From: JBCCCJ01 sp039029315
Lineage (GTDB): Bacteria > Bacteroidota > Bacteroidia > J057
DNA: 11,906 nt
Assembly (NCBI GenBank): GCA_039029315.1
Contig: JBCCGK010000191.1
Span: 1-11,906, forward strand
Direction of reading: 5' to 3'
The notes under the pieces were generated by a model that did not search any database, was not told the DNA's origin, and was given only the letters and a program-made list of their open reading frames with translations. The stretch's first letter is position 1, and every line of letters begins with the position of its first letter. Of this stretch, positions 5,895 through 11,906 are shown in pieces. The translations under genes and the position numbers were made by a program.

Positions 5895-7295
5895 CTATTT
5901 TCCAGTGCCAGATTCTCCCTTGAGCAATTGAGCGACTTTGGCTTCCAACTGTGGGCCACGGAGTTTTTTTGCAACGATTCGCCCCTCTTTGTCAAGTAAT
6001 AAGGTAAATGGAATCGAACTTACCCCATAGGTCTGGGCGGCAGCGCTTTTCCAATGTTTCAAATCACTGATATGTGGCCATGTGAGACCGTCTTTGTCGA
6101 TGGCTTTAAGCCAGCTCGCTTTGTTTTTATCGAGACTGACACCCAAAATTTCAAAGCCACGATCTTTGTATTTGTTATATAACGCAACGACGTTTGGATT
6201 TTCGCGTCGGCAGGGACCACACCAACTGGCCCAGAAGTCAACCAGCACAACCTTGCCGCGCAAATCACTCAGACGGACAGTATCACCTTCAGGCGTAGGA
6301 AGACTTATCTCTGGTGCAATCGCACCTATCATCTTGGCCTTGGCTCTTGTAATTTGACCAGAGAGTTGTTTGGCAATCCTGGGATTATCCTGGGGGTATT
6401 GATCTATATACATCTCAGCCAATCCAACAAAGGCATAGTCATTTTTTCCTTGAAATCCAGCAACCCCTCCCAAAATGGCGGCTTTATGAGCGCGACTGCC
6501 TGCTGGCACCTTATCGAGAATCTCTTGAAAGTAGGAGAGTTGTTCCTTGCCGTCCAAATTCACACGAACCAAGGTGCTGGAATATGTCTTGATCGCTTCA
6601 TGAAATTGTGGCATGCTATTATAGGCCGGATCTCCCAGCTCGGTAAAGCGAAAATAATTTTTGGCAAAATAAATAGATTCATTTTTATACCCCTGTCCAT
6701 GATTTTGATAACTCAGATAGGTACGAAGTCCAATGAGCTTGCCTACATAGGGATGATGAATCTTGAGAGAGTCGTAGAGAGAGAGTTTTTGTGCATCTAT
6801 CTGTCCCATCTGCTTTTCGATCGCGGCCATATTGCCTCGATTCCGTCGTGCTTGTTGGTACAATCGGATCTGCTGTTGAAATTGATTGGCATATTGATTG
6901 GCTTGCCGGGTTGCTTCATCCACTGCTTTGTTCAAGGGAGATTGTAAGATGGTCGCCTTTGCAAGCGTCGGACAACTGCCCTGAATATGAATCGCCGGTT
7001 CAGTGCTTAAAAGGACCATCCTGGTATTTGCTTGTGCGCCCTGCCCCAAGAAATAAAACCCCTCTTGCAGGTTTCCAACCTCAATCTGAAATACCTTGCT
7101 TGAGGCGTTGCTGGTCAAAGGAATCTTGGCAGTAGGACGGAGCCCCACTCCATCGAGTTCAAAGAATAGCAGCGTATCCACAGGGCAATCTGTGAGCGTA
7201 CCGCTGATTCGGACATTGTTCTGTGAAAACATTGGGACACCTGCCCAAAATAGGAGGCTGATACCAATGCCAAGTAATTTCATTAAAAGGTTCAT
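5895..7295 (-). CDS. Secreted TlpA/ResA-like thioredoxin-fold protein with DUF4369-like N-terminus
   Basis: This is a 466-residue envelope thiol-disulfide oxidoreductase. Residues 1-24 are a signal peptide (hydrophobic LLGIGISLLFWAGVPMF, then SQ). Residues 27-115 look like the beta-rich DUF4369 domain that precedes thioredoxin domains in many Bacteroidota proteins. Residues 120-320 are mostly helical, with a Gln/Arg-rich stretch around 125-165. The C-terminal thioredoxin fold starts near residue 330 (GAIAPEISLPTPEGDTVRLS) and contains WCGPC (358-362) and the cis-proline loop SSIPFTL (Pro429). All catalytic features are intact, so redox activity is expected, probably reducing disulfides in periplasmic or surface proteins. 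The first ATG (7293-7295) lies 7 bp after the yqgE stop; a second in-frame ATG (7281-7283) also leaves a usable signal peptide. The tight spacing indicates co-transcription with yqgE. The exact substrate is unknown. Confidence 0.9.
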   Translation of the reverse strand: MNLLMKLLGIGISLLFWAGVPMFSQNNVRISGTLTDCPVDTLLFFELDGVGLRPTAKIPLTSNASSKVFQIEVGNLQEGFYFLGQGAQANTRMVLLSTEPAIHIQGSCPTLAKATILQSPLNKAVDEATRQANQYANQFQQQIRLYQQARRNRGNMAAIEKQMGQIDAQKLSLYDSLKIHHPYVGKLIGLRTYLSYQNHGQGYKNESIYFAKNYFRFTELGDPAYNSMPQFHEAIKTYSSTLVRVNLDGKEQLSYFQEILDKVPAGSRAHKAAILGGVAGFQGKNDYAFVGLAEMYIDQYPQDNPRIAKQLSGQITRAKAKMIGAIAPEISLPTPEGDTVRLSDLRGKVVLVDFWASWCGPCRRENPNVVALYNKYKDRGFEILGVSLDKNKASWLKAIDKDGLTWPHISDLKHWKSAAAQTYGVSSIPFTLLLDKEGRIVAKKLRGPQLEAKVAQLLKGESGTGK

Positions 7296-7302
7296 GTTTT
7301 TG

Positions 7303-7863
7303 TTAATTCAAACTTGGATCAACCGGATAATTAGAAATAATTTTATACTTATCTCCCATGTTTTTCAGGAGATCTTTCCAAAGACTTTTGGGGTAAGAGC
7401 TGAATATAGCGTCATCATTTTCTGGGGCGATGATCCAGGATTTGCGATCCAGTTCATGCTGAAGTTGACCAGGTGCCCAGCCAGAATATCCAATGAAAAA
7501 GAGAATCTCCTCCGGATTCACTTGATTGGTTTGTATGAGCTCTTGCAATTCTTCGAAATCTCCTCCCCAGAATACTTTTTCAGAAATAGGCCGGGAGTTT
7601 TTCAAATGTTCCAATTTGTGAACAAACTGGAGCATACTCTGTTCAACTGGTCCACCCAGGCATACAGGGGAATCAATCTGCGGCATCTCCTCAACCACTT
7701 CATGGATCTTGACCTTCAAAGGTCGATTGAGAACAAATCCAAGGCTTCCTTCATCTCCATGTTCCACCAGCAGGACAACGGTTCTTTGAAAATTTGCATC
7801 CTCCATGAAGGGTTCTGAAATCAAGAATCGGCCCGGCAGAGGTCGGTACGAACTCGTAATCAT
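7303..7863 (-). CDS. yqgE: YqgE/AlgH family protein (UPF0301, DUF179)
   Basis: This is a 186-residue cytoplasmic protein of the widespread YqgE/AlgH family, whose biochemical role is unsettled; it was named AlgH in Pseudomonas in connection with alginate regulation. Length and motifs are typical: LPGRFLISEP near the N-terminus, FQRTVVLLVEHGDEGSLGFVLNRP (25-48), CLGGPVE (69-75) and GYSGWAPGQLQHEL (125-138) followed by SWII. There is no signal peptide or membrane segment. The start ATG 7861-7863 gives the expected N-terminus (MITSSYRPLPGRFLI). The leader contains AAAGAAAGA but no true Shine-Dalgarno. It is the first gene of a two-gene unit with the TlpA-like gene. Family assignment is secure; function is not. 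Confidence 0.95.
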   Translation of the reverse strand: MITSSYRPLPGRFLISEPFMEDANFQRTVVLLVEHGDEGSLGFVLNRPLKVKIHEVVEEMPQIDSPVCLGGPVEQSMLQFVHKLEHLKNSRPISEKVFWGGDFEELQELIQTNQVNPEEILFFIGYSGWAPGQLQHELDRKSWIIAPENDDAIFSSYPKSLWKDLLKNMGDKYKIISNYPVDPSLN

Positions 7864-7933
7864 GATTATCTTTCTTTAGGTGAGGTTCCTGATAAGATTG
7901 ATCTGTCAGCGAATAAGTGGTCCTTTTGAGTAG

Positions 7934-7964
7934 GTAATATACAACCTAAGCCTAAGTTTTGAAA
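7934..7964 (-). promoter_or_regulatory. Candidate promoter for yqgE and the TlpA-like gene
   Basis: On the minus strand TTTC (7961-7964) is followed after 19 bp by TATATTAC (7934-7941). These match the -33 TTTG and -7 TAnnTTTG consensus partly (3 of 4 and 4 of 6 fixed bases). The spacing is ideal and the leader to ATG 7863 would be about 65 bases. The match is moderate. Confidence 0.35.
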
Positions 7965-7980
7965 GTGAGAAAACGCGCAA

Positions 7981-8017
7981 AAGCCGCCAATCCTCCTGGG
8001 AGGAGGACCGACAGCTT
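7981..8017 (-). terminator. Candidate terminator after the 160-aa gene
   Basis: A perfect 7-bp GC-rich stem (TCCTCCT 7991-7997 with AGGAGGA 8001-8007, 3-nt loop) is extended by imperfect pairing out to AAGC (7981-7984) with GCTT (8014-8017). On the minus strand TTGCGCGTTTTC follows. It lies about 33 bp past the stop of the 8050-8532 gene and before the yqgE promoter. The T-tail is interrupted, so this is moderate evidence. Confidence 0.5.
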
Positions 8018-8049
8018 CGGATGTATCTGAAGGGTACGCTTTTCCCTTT

Positions 8050-8532
8050 CTAGCTGCGCACAAGATCAATCAGATAGTGATCACAATCTTTCAAATCATA
8101 GCATATCATAGAATCATAGAAGATTTCCACTTTGTAATCTCCGGCCAAAGCTGCACAACTCATCAGCACGACTTCCCGGTTCTCTCGCTTCCCAGGAGCC
8201 AAGTCTCCAAACCAGATGGAGCGCGATGGAGTGATATCGACTGAGACTGTTCCGTCAGCACTAGCAGCAACTTTCTTGTTGTCTTTCAGGATGCGGATTT
8301 TGCTGATCCGCACATCTTTCAGCAAGACATTGGAATAAGGATTGGCAGCGGTGATAACAAGAACTTCTGTATCATTGGTTTCGATATGATCATTGGGCCC
8401 ATCGCCCCAATGTAAGACAAAGTTGGGCCGTAAGTTTTGTGGTTCTGGTGCTTGTGTATCTGCTGCAATGAGTTTTCTGACGGGAAGGACAGTGAAGGTC
8501 TTTGGGCTGTTCTGAACTTTTGGGGTTGACAT
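8050..8532 (-). CDS. Unrecognised 160-aa protein, probably a beta-sandwich
   Basis: I do not recognise this protein. It has no signal peptide or membrane helix. Residues 1-35 are polar and Pro-rich, probably flexible. From about residue 36 (NFVLHWGDGPNDHIETND) onward the pattern of alternating hydrophobic residues suggests beta strands: EVLVITAANPYSNVLLKDVR, VSVDITPSRSIWFGDLAPGK, NREVVLMSCAALAGDYKVEI. The FGDLAPG turn and the layout resemble immunoglobulin-like or CARDB-type domains, but that is a resemblance only. Three Cys lie near the C-terminus (SCAALAG, MICYDLKDCDHY). The start ATG 8530-8532 lies in an AT-rich leader without Shine-Dalgarno. It is flanked by separate structures on both sides (hairpin 8583-8628 upstream, terminator 7981-8017 downstream), so it is probably a single-gene unit. 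Confidence 0.75.
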   Translation of the reverse strand: MSTPKVQNSPKTFTVLPVRKLIAADTQAPEPQNLRPNFVLHWGDGPNDHIETNDTEVLVITAANPYSNVLLKDVRISKIRILKDNKKVAASADGTVSVDITPSRSIWFGDLAPGKRENREVVLMSCAALAGDYKVEIFYDSMICYDLKDCDHYLIDLVRS

Positions 8533-8582
8533 AATATGGTATTTTGTTTGTGAATACCTACTCTTTTATTGGGTATCAAGGA

Positions 8583-8628
8583 TTTTCGGCTACCTCCTTG
8601 TTTGTGATCACAAGATGGCAGCCGAAAA
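8583..8628. repeat. Long interrupted hairpin between the 160-aa and 217-aa genes
   Basis: TTTTCGGCT (8583-8591) pairs perfectly with AGCCGAAAA (8620-8628). Inside, CC/GG (8593-8594 with 8617-8618) and CTTGT/ACAAG (8597-8601 with 8610-8614) continue the stem with small mismatches around an 8-nt loop. There is no clear T-run after the stem on the minus strand. It may be a terminator or transcript 3' end for the 8722-9375 gene, or a leader structure of the 8050-8532 gene. The direction cannot be decided. Confidence 0.5.
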
Positions 8629-8721
8629 GGGGAATCAGAATTTTTTTCAATGAATAGAAAAAAATCCATGACGAATCCCGCAGATTCTTCAACGAAATAT
8701 GTTAAGATTTCTCAGAGACGA

Positions 8722-9375
8722 TCAAAACAGATATCCAAGTCCCACTACCACAGATCTAAACTGAAAAAAGTAGGCATCATAGCCGAACACCACCTGACGC
8801 TGCAAGCTCAGAGGTAAACTGGGATCGGAATTGGTCCAGGTGGCATAGGAGGCTTCGAACAGGCGAAAGAGGGTGCCAATACTAACATCCAACCTGTCAA
8901 GGGGATAAACATGAAGTGCAGGAATAAGCCCAAGATCAGTTCTGAACTCAAAAAAACTCGTTCCAAAAATAGTTTCTACAGATGGTTCAAAAGTAGAATA
9001 ATTGACCCCCAGTCTTTCTGAGGTACCAGCAGTGAGCTGGAAATTCTTCCAGCGAGGCCCTACAGGCACATCAAACTGGTGTCTGATGCCAAGGCCATAT
9101 ATTCTCACAAGGCCGGCATTTGAATTCTTGTTTTTTAGTTTCAACTGATTGAGTTCAATTGTATGCCAGAACCTATTGGCATTGCGGACGACATAGGCCG
9201 GGGCAATTCTGCCAAAAGAAAGTCCACTCGCAGTATCCTTGTCAAAAAAGGTGTTCAACCGAATCTGGCGTGGATGTATTTCTGCTCGTTGTGCCGTGGA
9301 AGGAAGAGCTGAAAGGAGAAAGCATGCAATTGCAAGGAGGGAAAAGAGAGGTTTGGCCTGCATAGAAATAGTCAT
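8722..9375 (-). CDS. Small predicted outer-membrane beta-barrel protein (217 aa)
   Basis: No specific family is recognised. Residues 1-28 form a signal peptide (MQAKPLFSLLAIACFLLSALPSTAQ core, cleavage probably after STAQ or nearby). The mature part of about 190 residues has repeated short amphipathic strands separated by polar turns. It contains many aromatic residues and ends FRSVVVGLGYLF, with terminal Phe as in outer-membrane barrels. This fits an 8-10-strand barrel of the broad Bacteroidota outer-membrane beta-barrel group. Two in-frame ATGs are close (9373-9375 and 9361-9363); the second gives a more compact signal peptide (MQAKPLF) and may be the true start. It lies downstream of the fibre-protein gene but is separated from it by a terminator, so it probably has its own promoter; no strong consensus is seen. 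Confidence 0.75.
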   Translation of the reverse strand: MTISMQAKPLFSLLAIACFLLSALPSTAQRAEIHPRQIRLNTFFDKDTASGLSFGRIAPAYVVRNANRFWHTIELNQLKLKNKNSNAGLVRIYGLGIRHQFDVPVGPRWKNFQLTAGTSERLGVNYSTFEPSVETIFGTSFFEFRTDLGLIPALHVYPLDRLDVSIGTLFRLFEASYATWTNSDPSLPLSLQRQVVFGYDAYFFQFRSVVVGLGYLF

Positions 9376-9433
9376 ATGTGGTTGTGCCTGCTTAAAAGTC
9401 TACATTTTTTCAGGATAAAGCAATGCAAAAAAT

Positions 9434-9467
9434 TGGATCTCACGTACTGAAGGGTACGAGAGATCCA
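9434..9467 (-). terminator. Terminator after the tail-fibre-like gene
   Basis: TGGATCTC (9434-9441) pairs with GAGATCCA (9460-9467), then one A-A mismatch, then CGTAC (9443-9447) with GTACG (9454-9458), around a 6-nt loop. Read on the minus strand the stem is followed by ATTTTTTG. It lies 35 bp past the stop of the 9503 gene. The stem plus T-run make a convincing intrinsic terminator. Confidence 0.8.
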
Positions 9468-9502
9468 GGGGAATTTAGGGTAGCTAGAGTTTTTGATGCT
9501 AG

Positions 9503-11906
9503 TTAATCCTGAGTCGATATCATGGCTTCCAACTGCTCAAGTCTCAGCTGAAGGCTTTGAATCTGTTGGGTTTGGACCCGATTGACCGCCTGTTGATCCT
9601 CGATCATTTGTTGTTGTTCCTGTATCGCCTTGACAAGGGGTACAACAAATTCGGCATAGCGAAGGCCATAGTGATCCTGTGGGGTATCCGGAGTATCAAT
9701 GCCACTAAATTCAAATCCAAGTTCCTGTGCTGTTTTTTCTACCTCTTGCGCAATGAACCCGGTTTGGCGTGTGGATGCTTTTTGTTGCCTGCTATTTTCT
9801 TGTGCCTCATCGTCCAGTTCTTCACCAAGTGCTTGAGCCAGCTTATCCATGTTTAGTTGATAACTGACAGGCCGAAGATCCAAAATAAAGGCCAATCCAC
9901 GAACATCTTCCCGAATGTGCTGTTTGAACCTTCCATCTGACAAATTGGTCCAAGCGGCATAACCACCTATGCTGCCCACAGTAGAATTTCCGATTCGTAC
10001 CTGATTGGAGCCAGTTGGTTCGGCATTGTAGCCAATTGCTGTCGAATTAGAATAGGAGGTCGCTCCATTGGCGTTGAATGCAGAGAACCCAATCGCGGTA
10101 TTATTATCTCCCCCAATATTGTTGGAGAGAGTTGAGCGGCCTACTGCAGTATTTCCATCTCCGACAGTATTGTCAAACAAAGCAGCGGAACCAATTGCAG
10201 TATTCTCCTGAGCAGAGGTATTCTTAAATAAGGCATATCTCCCAAAAGCTGAATTGTGGAAGCCATTGTCATTGACAGTAAGTGCTTCGAAGCCGACAGC
10301 TGTGTTGTAATATCCTTTTCTGTTTTCGAAGAGTGCTTTTGACCCTACAGCTGTATTGTGGGTTCCTTCTGTAGAGCCCGAGACTGTTTGCCCATTGTTG
10401 TACAAGGCTGAGTCTCCTACTGCAACCAACTTGGAAATACTCTTGTTGCTGAAGAGGGCTCTTGTCCCAACAGCCACATTTGCAAAAGCTGTCGTATTAC
10501 TTCCCAGGGCAGAGCGACCGATGGCAATATTGTGTGCACCAGTCGTATTGTTCTCCATTGCAGATCGACCGACTGCAGTATTGTTGCTGGCAGTGGTATT
10601 GCTCTGCAAAGCCAGGGTGCCAATCGCTGTATTGTTCACTCCTGTGGTATTGTTGAGGAGAGCTTTTTCTCCCACCGCAACATCGGAATGCCCATTGATA
10701 TTGCTGGACAATGCCTGATGACCGATAGCTGTGAGGTTCACCCCTCCCTGATTTGATTGAAGAGCTTGAGAGCCAAAGGCCACATTGTCATGACCCGTGC
10801 TATTTTGTTTCATGGCCAATGCTCCTACTGCGGTATTGTTGGTGCCGTGGTCTGCGGAACTGCCTCCGAGTCCATTTTTCCAGAGAGCAGAATCTCCGAG
10901 TGCTGTGTTATAGCCATCGGGATCGCTGTTAAGGCCACTTCCGCGCCCCATATAGATATCATTCGTATTCGGATTGGGGTTCAGCAGCGTCTGACCTGCA
11001 GATCTCCGATCAAGCACCAGGACTTCCGTCCCCTCCACATCAAAGCGGATGATGTCTTCATCATTACTTTCTTCTACCTGAATCTTTGTGTCCTGATCTG
11101 AATCCTCAATTATATTCCCACCCCCTCCTACGCCAGAAATAACTGTGGAATGGACGATTCCAGCCTCAGTAATCGTCAACGTTTGGCCACTAAAATCGAC
11201 CGCGGAAATCAATTCATTGGAAGCGCTGGCGTCGCTGTCGTTGACGTTGTCTGTAGAGGAAATGGTAAAGTTGGGGTAGGTACCTGTAACGCTGGTGGCC
11301 CCACTGCCTGTGAGACTGACAATTTTGTCTTGAGCGCTGTTTTCGATGACACTATTGACAAGTGTGATCCCACTGCCCGCAGAATAGATCCCGGAAAGAT
11401 TGACATCCGGTTGACCTGTAATCCCCAGGAGACTTCCATTCAAAGAAAGTGCCTGTATCTCATTGGTAGGATTGGCATCGGCATCATTGACATTGTCTGT
11501 AGAGCTGATGGTGAAGTCTGGATAGGTGCCAGTAATGGTCGTCGCGCCTCCAGGCGTGAGAGAGACAACTTTGTCTGGCAAGTCATTACTGATCACTCCG
11601 GCATTGACCGTGATGGCTGTGCCGCCAGTATAGTTGATTCCGGCTGGCAGGGCGACCTTATTGCCATTGGAAATTTCGAGAGAATCCCCTACCAGAGAGA
11701 GCGTCTGCAACTCATTGGAAGGATCGGCATCGGCATCCTCGACAAGGTCTGTAGAGCTGATGGTGAAGTCTGGATAGGTGCCAGTAATGGTCGTCGCGCC
11801 TCCGGGCGTGAGAGAGACAACTTTGTCTGGCAAGTCATTACTGATCACTCCGGCATTGACCGTGATGGCTGTTCCGCCAGTATAGTTGATCCCGGCTGGC
11901 AGGGCG
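9503..11906 (-). CDS. Tail-fibre/adhesin-like surface protein with endosialidase-type chaperone domain (5' end missing)
   Basis: Only the C-terminal 800 residues are visible; the frame is open to the window edge. The Val at 11846-11848 is an internal GTG, not a start. Numbering is from the first visible codon. Residues 1-260 hold long repeats with ISNDLPDKVVSLTPGGAT, ITGTYPDFTISSTD and D-A-D-A linkers. Residues 262-331 form a linker (DTKIQVEESNDEDIIRFDVE) typical of Bacteroidota tail-fibre-domain proteins. Residues 332-633 are 17 copies of a mostly 17-residue repeat, consensus NTAVGxxALxxNTTGxx, resembling the beta-roll heads of trimeric adhesins. Residues 656-757 are the intramolecular chaperone/Peptidase S74 domain, starting SDGRFKQHI. 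Its Ser656 and Lys661 match the Ser-Lys dyad of self-cleaving members, so autoproteolysis before Ser656 is predicted. Residues 758-800 are a Gln-rich coiled coil. By family knowledge such proteins form trimers. A surface or exported location is likely, but no type IX sorting domain is seen at the C-terminus. A terminator follows. Confidence 0.9.
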   Translation of the reverse strand, partial: ALPAGINYTGGTAITVNAGVISNDLPDKVVSLTPGGATTITGTYPDFTISSTDLVEDADADPSNELQTLSLVGDSLEISNGNKVALPAGINYTGGTAITVNAGVISNDLPDKVVSLTPGGATTITGTYPDFTISSTDNVNDADANPTNEIQALSLNGSLLGITGQPDVNLSGIYSAGSGITLVNSVIENSAQDKIVSLTGSGATSVTGTYPNFTISSTDNVNDSDASASNELISAVDFSGQTLTITEAGIVHSTVISGVGGGGNIIEDSDQDTKIQVEESNDEDIIRFDVEGTEVLVLDRRSAGQTLLNPNPNTNDIYMGRGSGLNSDPDGYNTALGDSALWKNGLGGSSADHGTNNTAVGALAMKQNSTGHDNVAFGSQALQSNQGGVNLTAIGHQALSSNINGHSDVAVGEKALLNNTTGVNNTAIGTLALQSNTTASNNTAVGRSAMENNTTGAHNIAIGRSALGSNTTAFANVAVGTRALFSNKSISKLVAVGDSALYNNGQTVSGSTEGTHNTAVGSKALFENRKGYYNTAVGFEALTVNDNGFHNSAFGRYALFKNTSAQENTAIGSAALFDNTVGDGNTAVGRSTLSNNIGGDNNTAIGFSAFNANGATSYSNSTAIGYNAEPTGSNQVRIGNSTVGSIGGYAAWTNLSDGRFKQHIREDVRGLAFILDLRPVSYQLNMDKLAQALGEELDDEAQENSRQQKASTRQTGFIAQEVEKTAQELGFEFSGIDTPDTPQDHYGLRYAEFVVPLVKAIQEQQQMIEDQQAVNRVQTQQIQSLQLRLEQLEAMISTQD
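10007..10912 (-). repeat. Coding tandem repeat: 17 units of about 51 bp
   Basis: The region encodes residues 332-633 of the fibre-like protein. Thirteen units are exactly 17 codons, two are 24 codons (the 1st and 10th), one is 19, and the last is a partial 14. Protein consensus is N-[TSV]-[TA]-[VI]-G-x-x-[AT]-L. DNA copies are diverged, so the array is old compared with the 160-bp repeat near the edge. Confidence 0.85.
11495..11906 (-). repeat. Two near-identical 160-bp coding repeats (11495-11654 and 11747-11906)
   Basis: The copies are offset by 252 bp (84 codons) and differ at only three positions: 11552/11804, 11621/11873 and 11639/11891. All three are third-codon-position changes that leave the protein unchanged. 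The second copy is cut by the window edge, so more copies may follow. A third, clearly diverged copy lies around 11240-11400. Confidence 0.9.

Noticed and set aside
7096..7818. 240-residue plus-strand open frame across the TlpA-like and yqgE genes
   Set aside because: It is antisense to two well-supported genes, spans their junction and has no family features.
8027..8038. 12-mer CTGAAGGGTACG repeated exactly at 9447-9458, both in intergenic regions
   Set aside because: A few exact 12-base matches are expected by chance in about 12 kb. The second copy forms the loop and 3' arm of a terminator and the first has no matching hairpin.
8640..8665. A/T-only inverted repeat (TTTTTTT ... AAAAAAA)
   Set aside because: Homopolymer runs pair trivially in AT-rich intergenic DNA; there is no GC core to support a functional hairpin.
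10007..10912. Regular spacing of about 51 bp resembling a CRISPR array
   Set aside because: The repeats are diverged, stay in one reading frame and encode the NTAVGxxAL protein repeat; there are no identical repeats with unique spacers and no cas genes.

Overview
The window looks like a chromosomal segment of a Bacteroidota bacterium, probably from the Saprospiria/Cytophagia/Flavobacteriia side of the phylum. This rests on several features. The prolyl-tRNA synthetase is the short archaeal/eukaryotic-like form. A FadL/OmpP1-type outer-membrane protein and a Tyr/Asn/Ser-rich lipoprotein lie beside it. There is a DUF4369-like/TlpA fusion protein and a large tail-fibre-like protein with an endosialidase-type chaperone domain. 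Starts mostly lack Shine-Dalgarno sequences, and candidate promoters fit the Bacteroidota -33 TTG / -7 TAnnTTTG pattern. Base composition is moderate and fairly even. No rRNA, tRNA or CRISPR array was recognised.

Layout. Positions 237-1724 (-) hold proS, with a strong hairpin terminator downstream (166-213) and a good promoter upstream (1753-1784) that contains a perfect 7-bp dyad. A 532-bp divergent intergenic region follows. Positions 2257-3501 (+) encode a low-complexity lipoprotein. A terminator (3526-3552) comes next, then an OmpP1/FadL-family outer-membrane protein (3597-5213, +). A small 85-residue protein (5288-5545, +) follows, with an unusually strong Shine-Dalgarno sequence and its own terminator (5570-5608).

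The convergent gap 5546-5894 holds the clearest unexpected structure: a 129-bp non-coding element (5640-5768) with 21-bp near-perfect terminal inverted repeats, flanked by an exact 9-bp direct repeat. This is a MITE-like insertion with its target-site duplication.

From 5895 to the right edge every gene is on the minus strand. In transcription order (right to left) they are: the 3' part of a giant repeat-rich tail-fibre/adhesin-like protein (9503 to beyond 11906) with a Ser-Lys self-cleavage dyad; its terminator (9434-9467); a small outer-membrane beta-barrel protein (8722-9375); an unrecognised 160-residue beta-rich protein (8050-8532) with a terminator (7981-8017); then a two-gene unit of yqgE/algH (7303-7863) and a secreted TlpA-type thioredoxin (5895-7295), separated by only 7 bp.

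Most products are envelope proteins: a lipoprotein, two outer-membrane barrels, a periplasmic or membrane-attached thioredoxin-fold protein and a surface fibre. No single dedicated pathway is apparent. I do not see a clear new multi-gene system. The MITE-like element, the repeat architecture of the fibre protein and the dyad over the proS promoter are the observations most worth following up.
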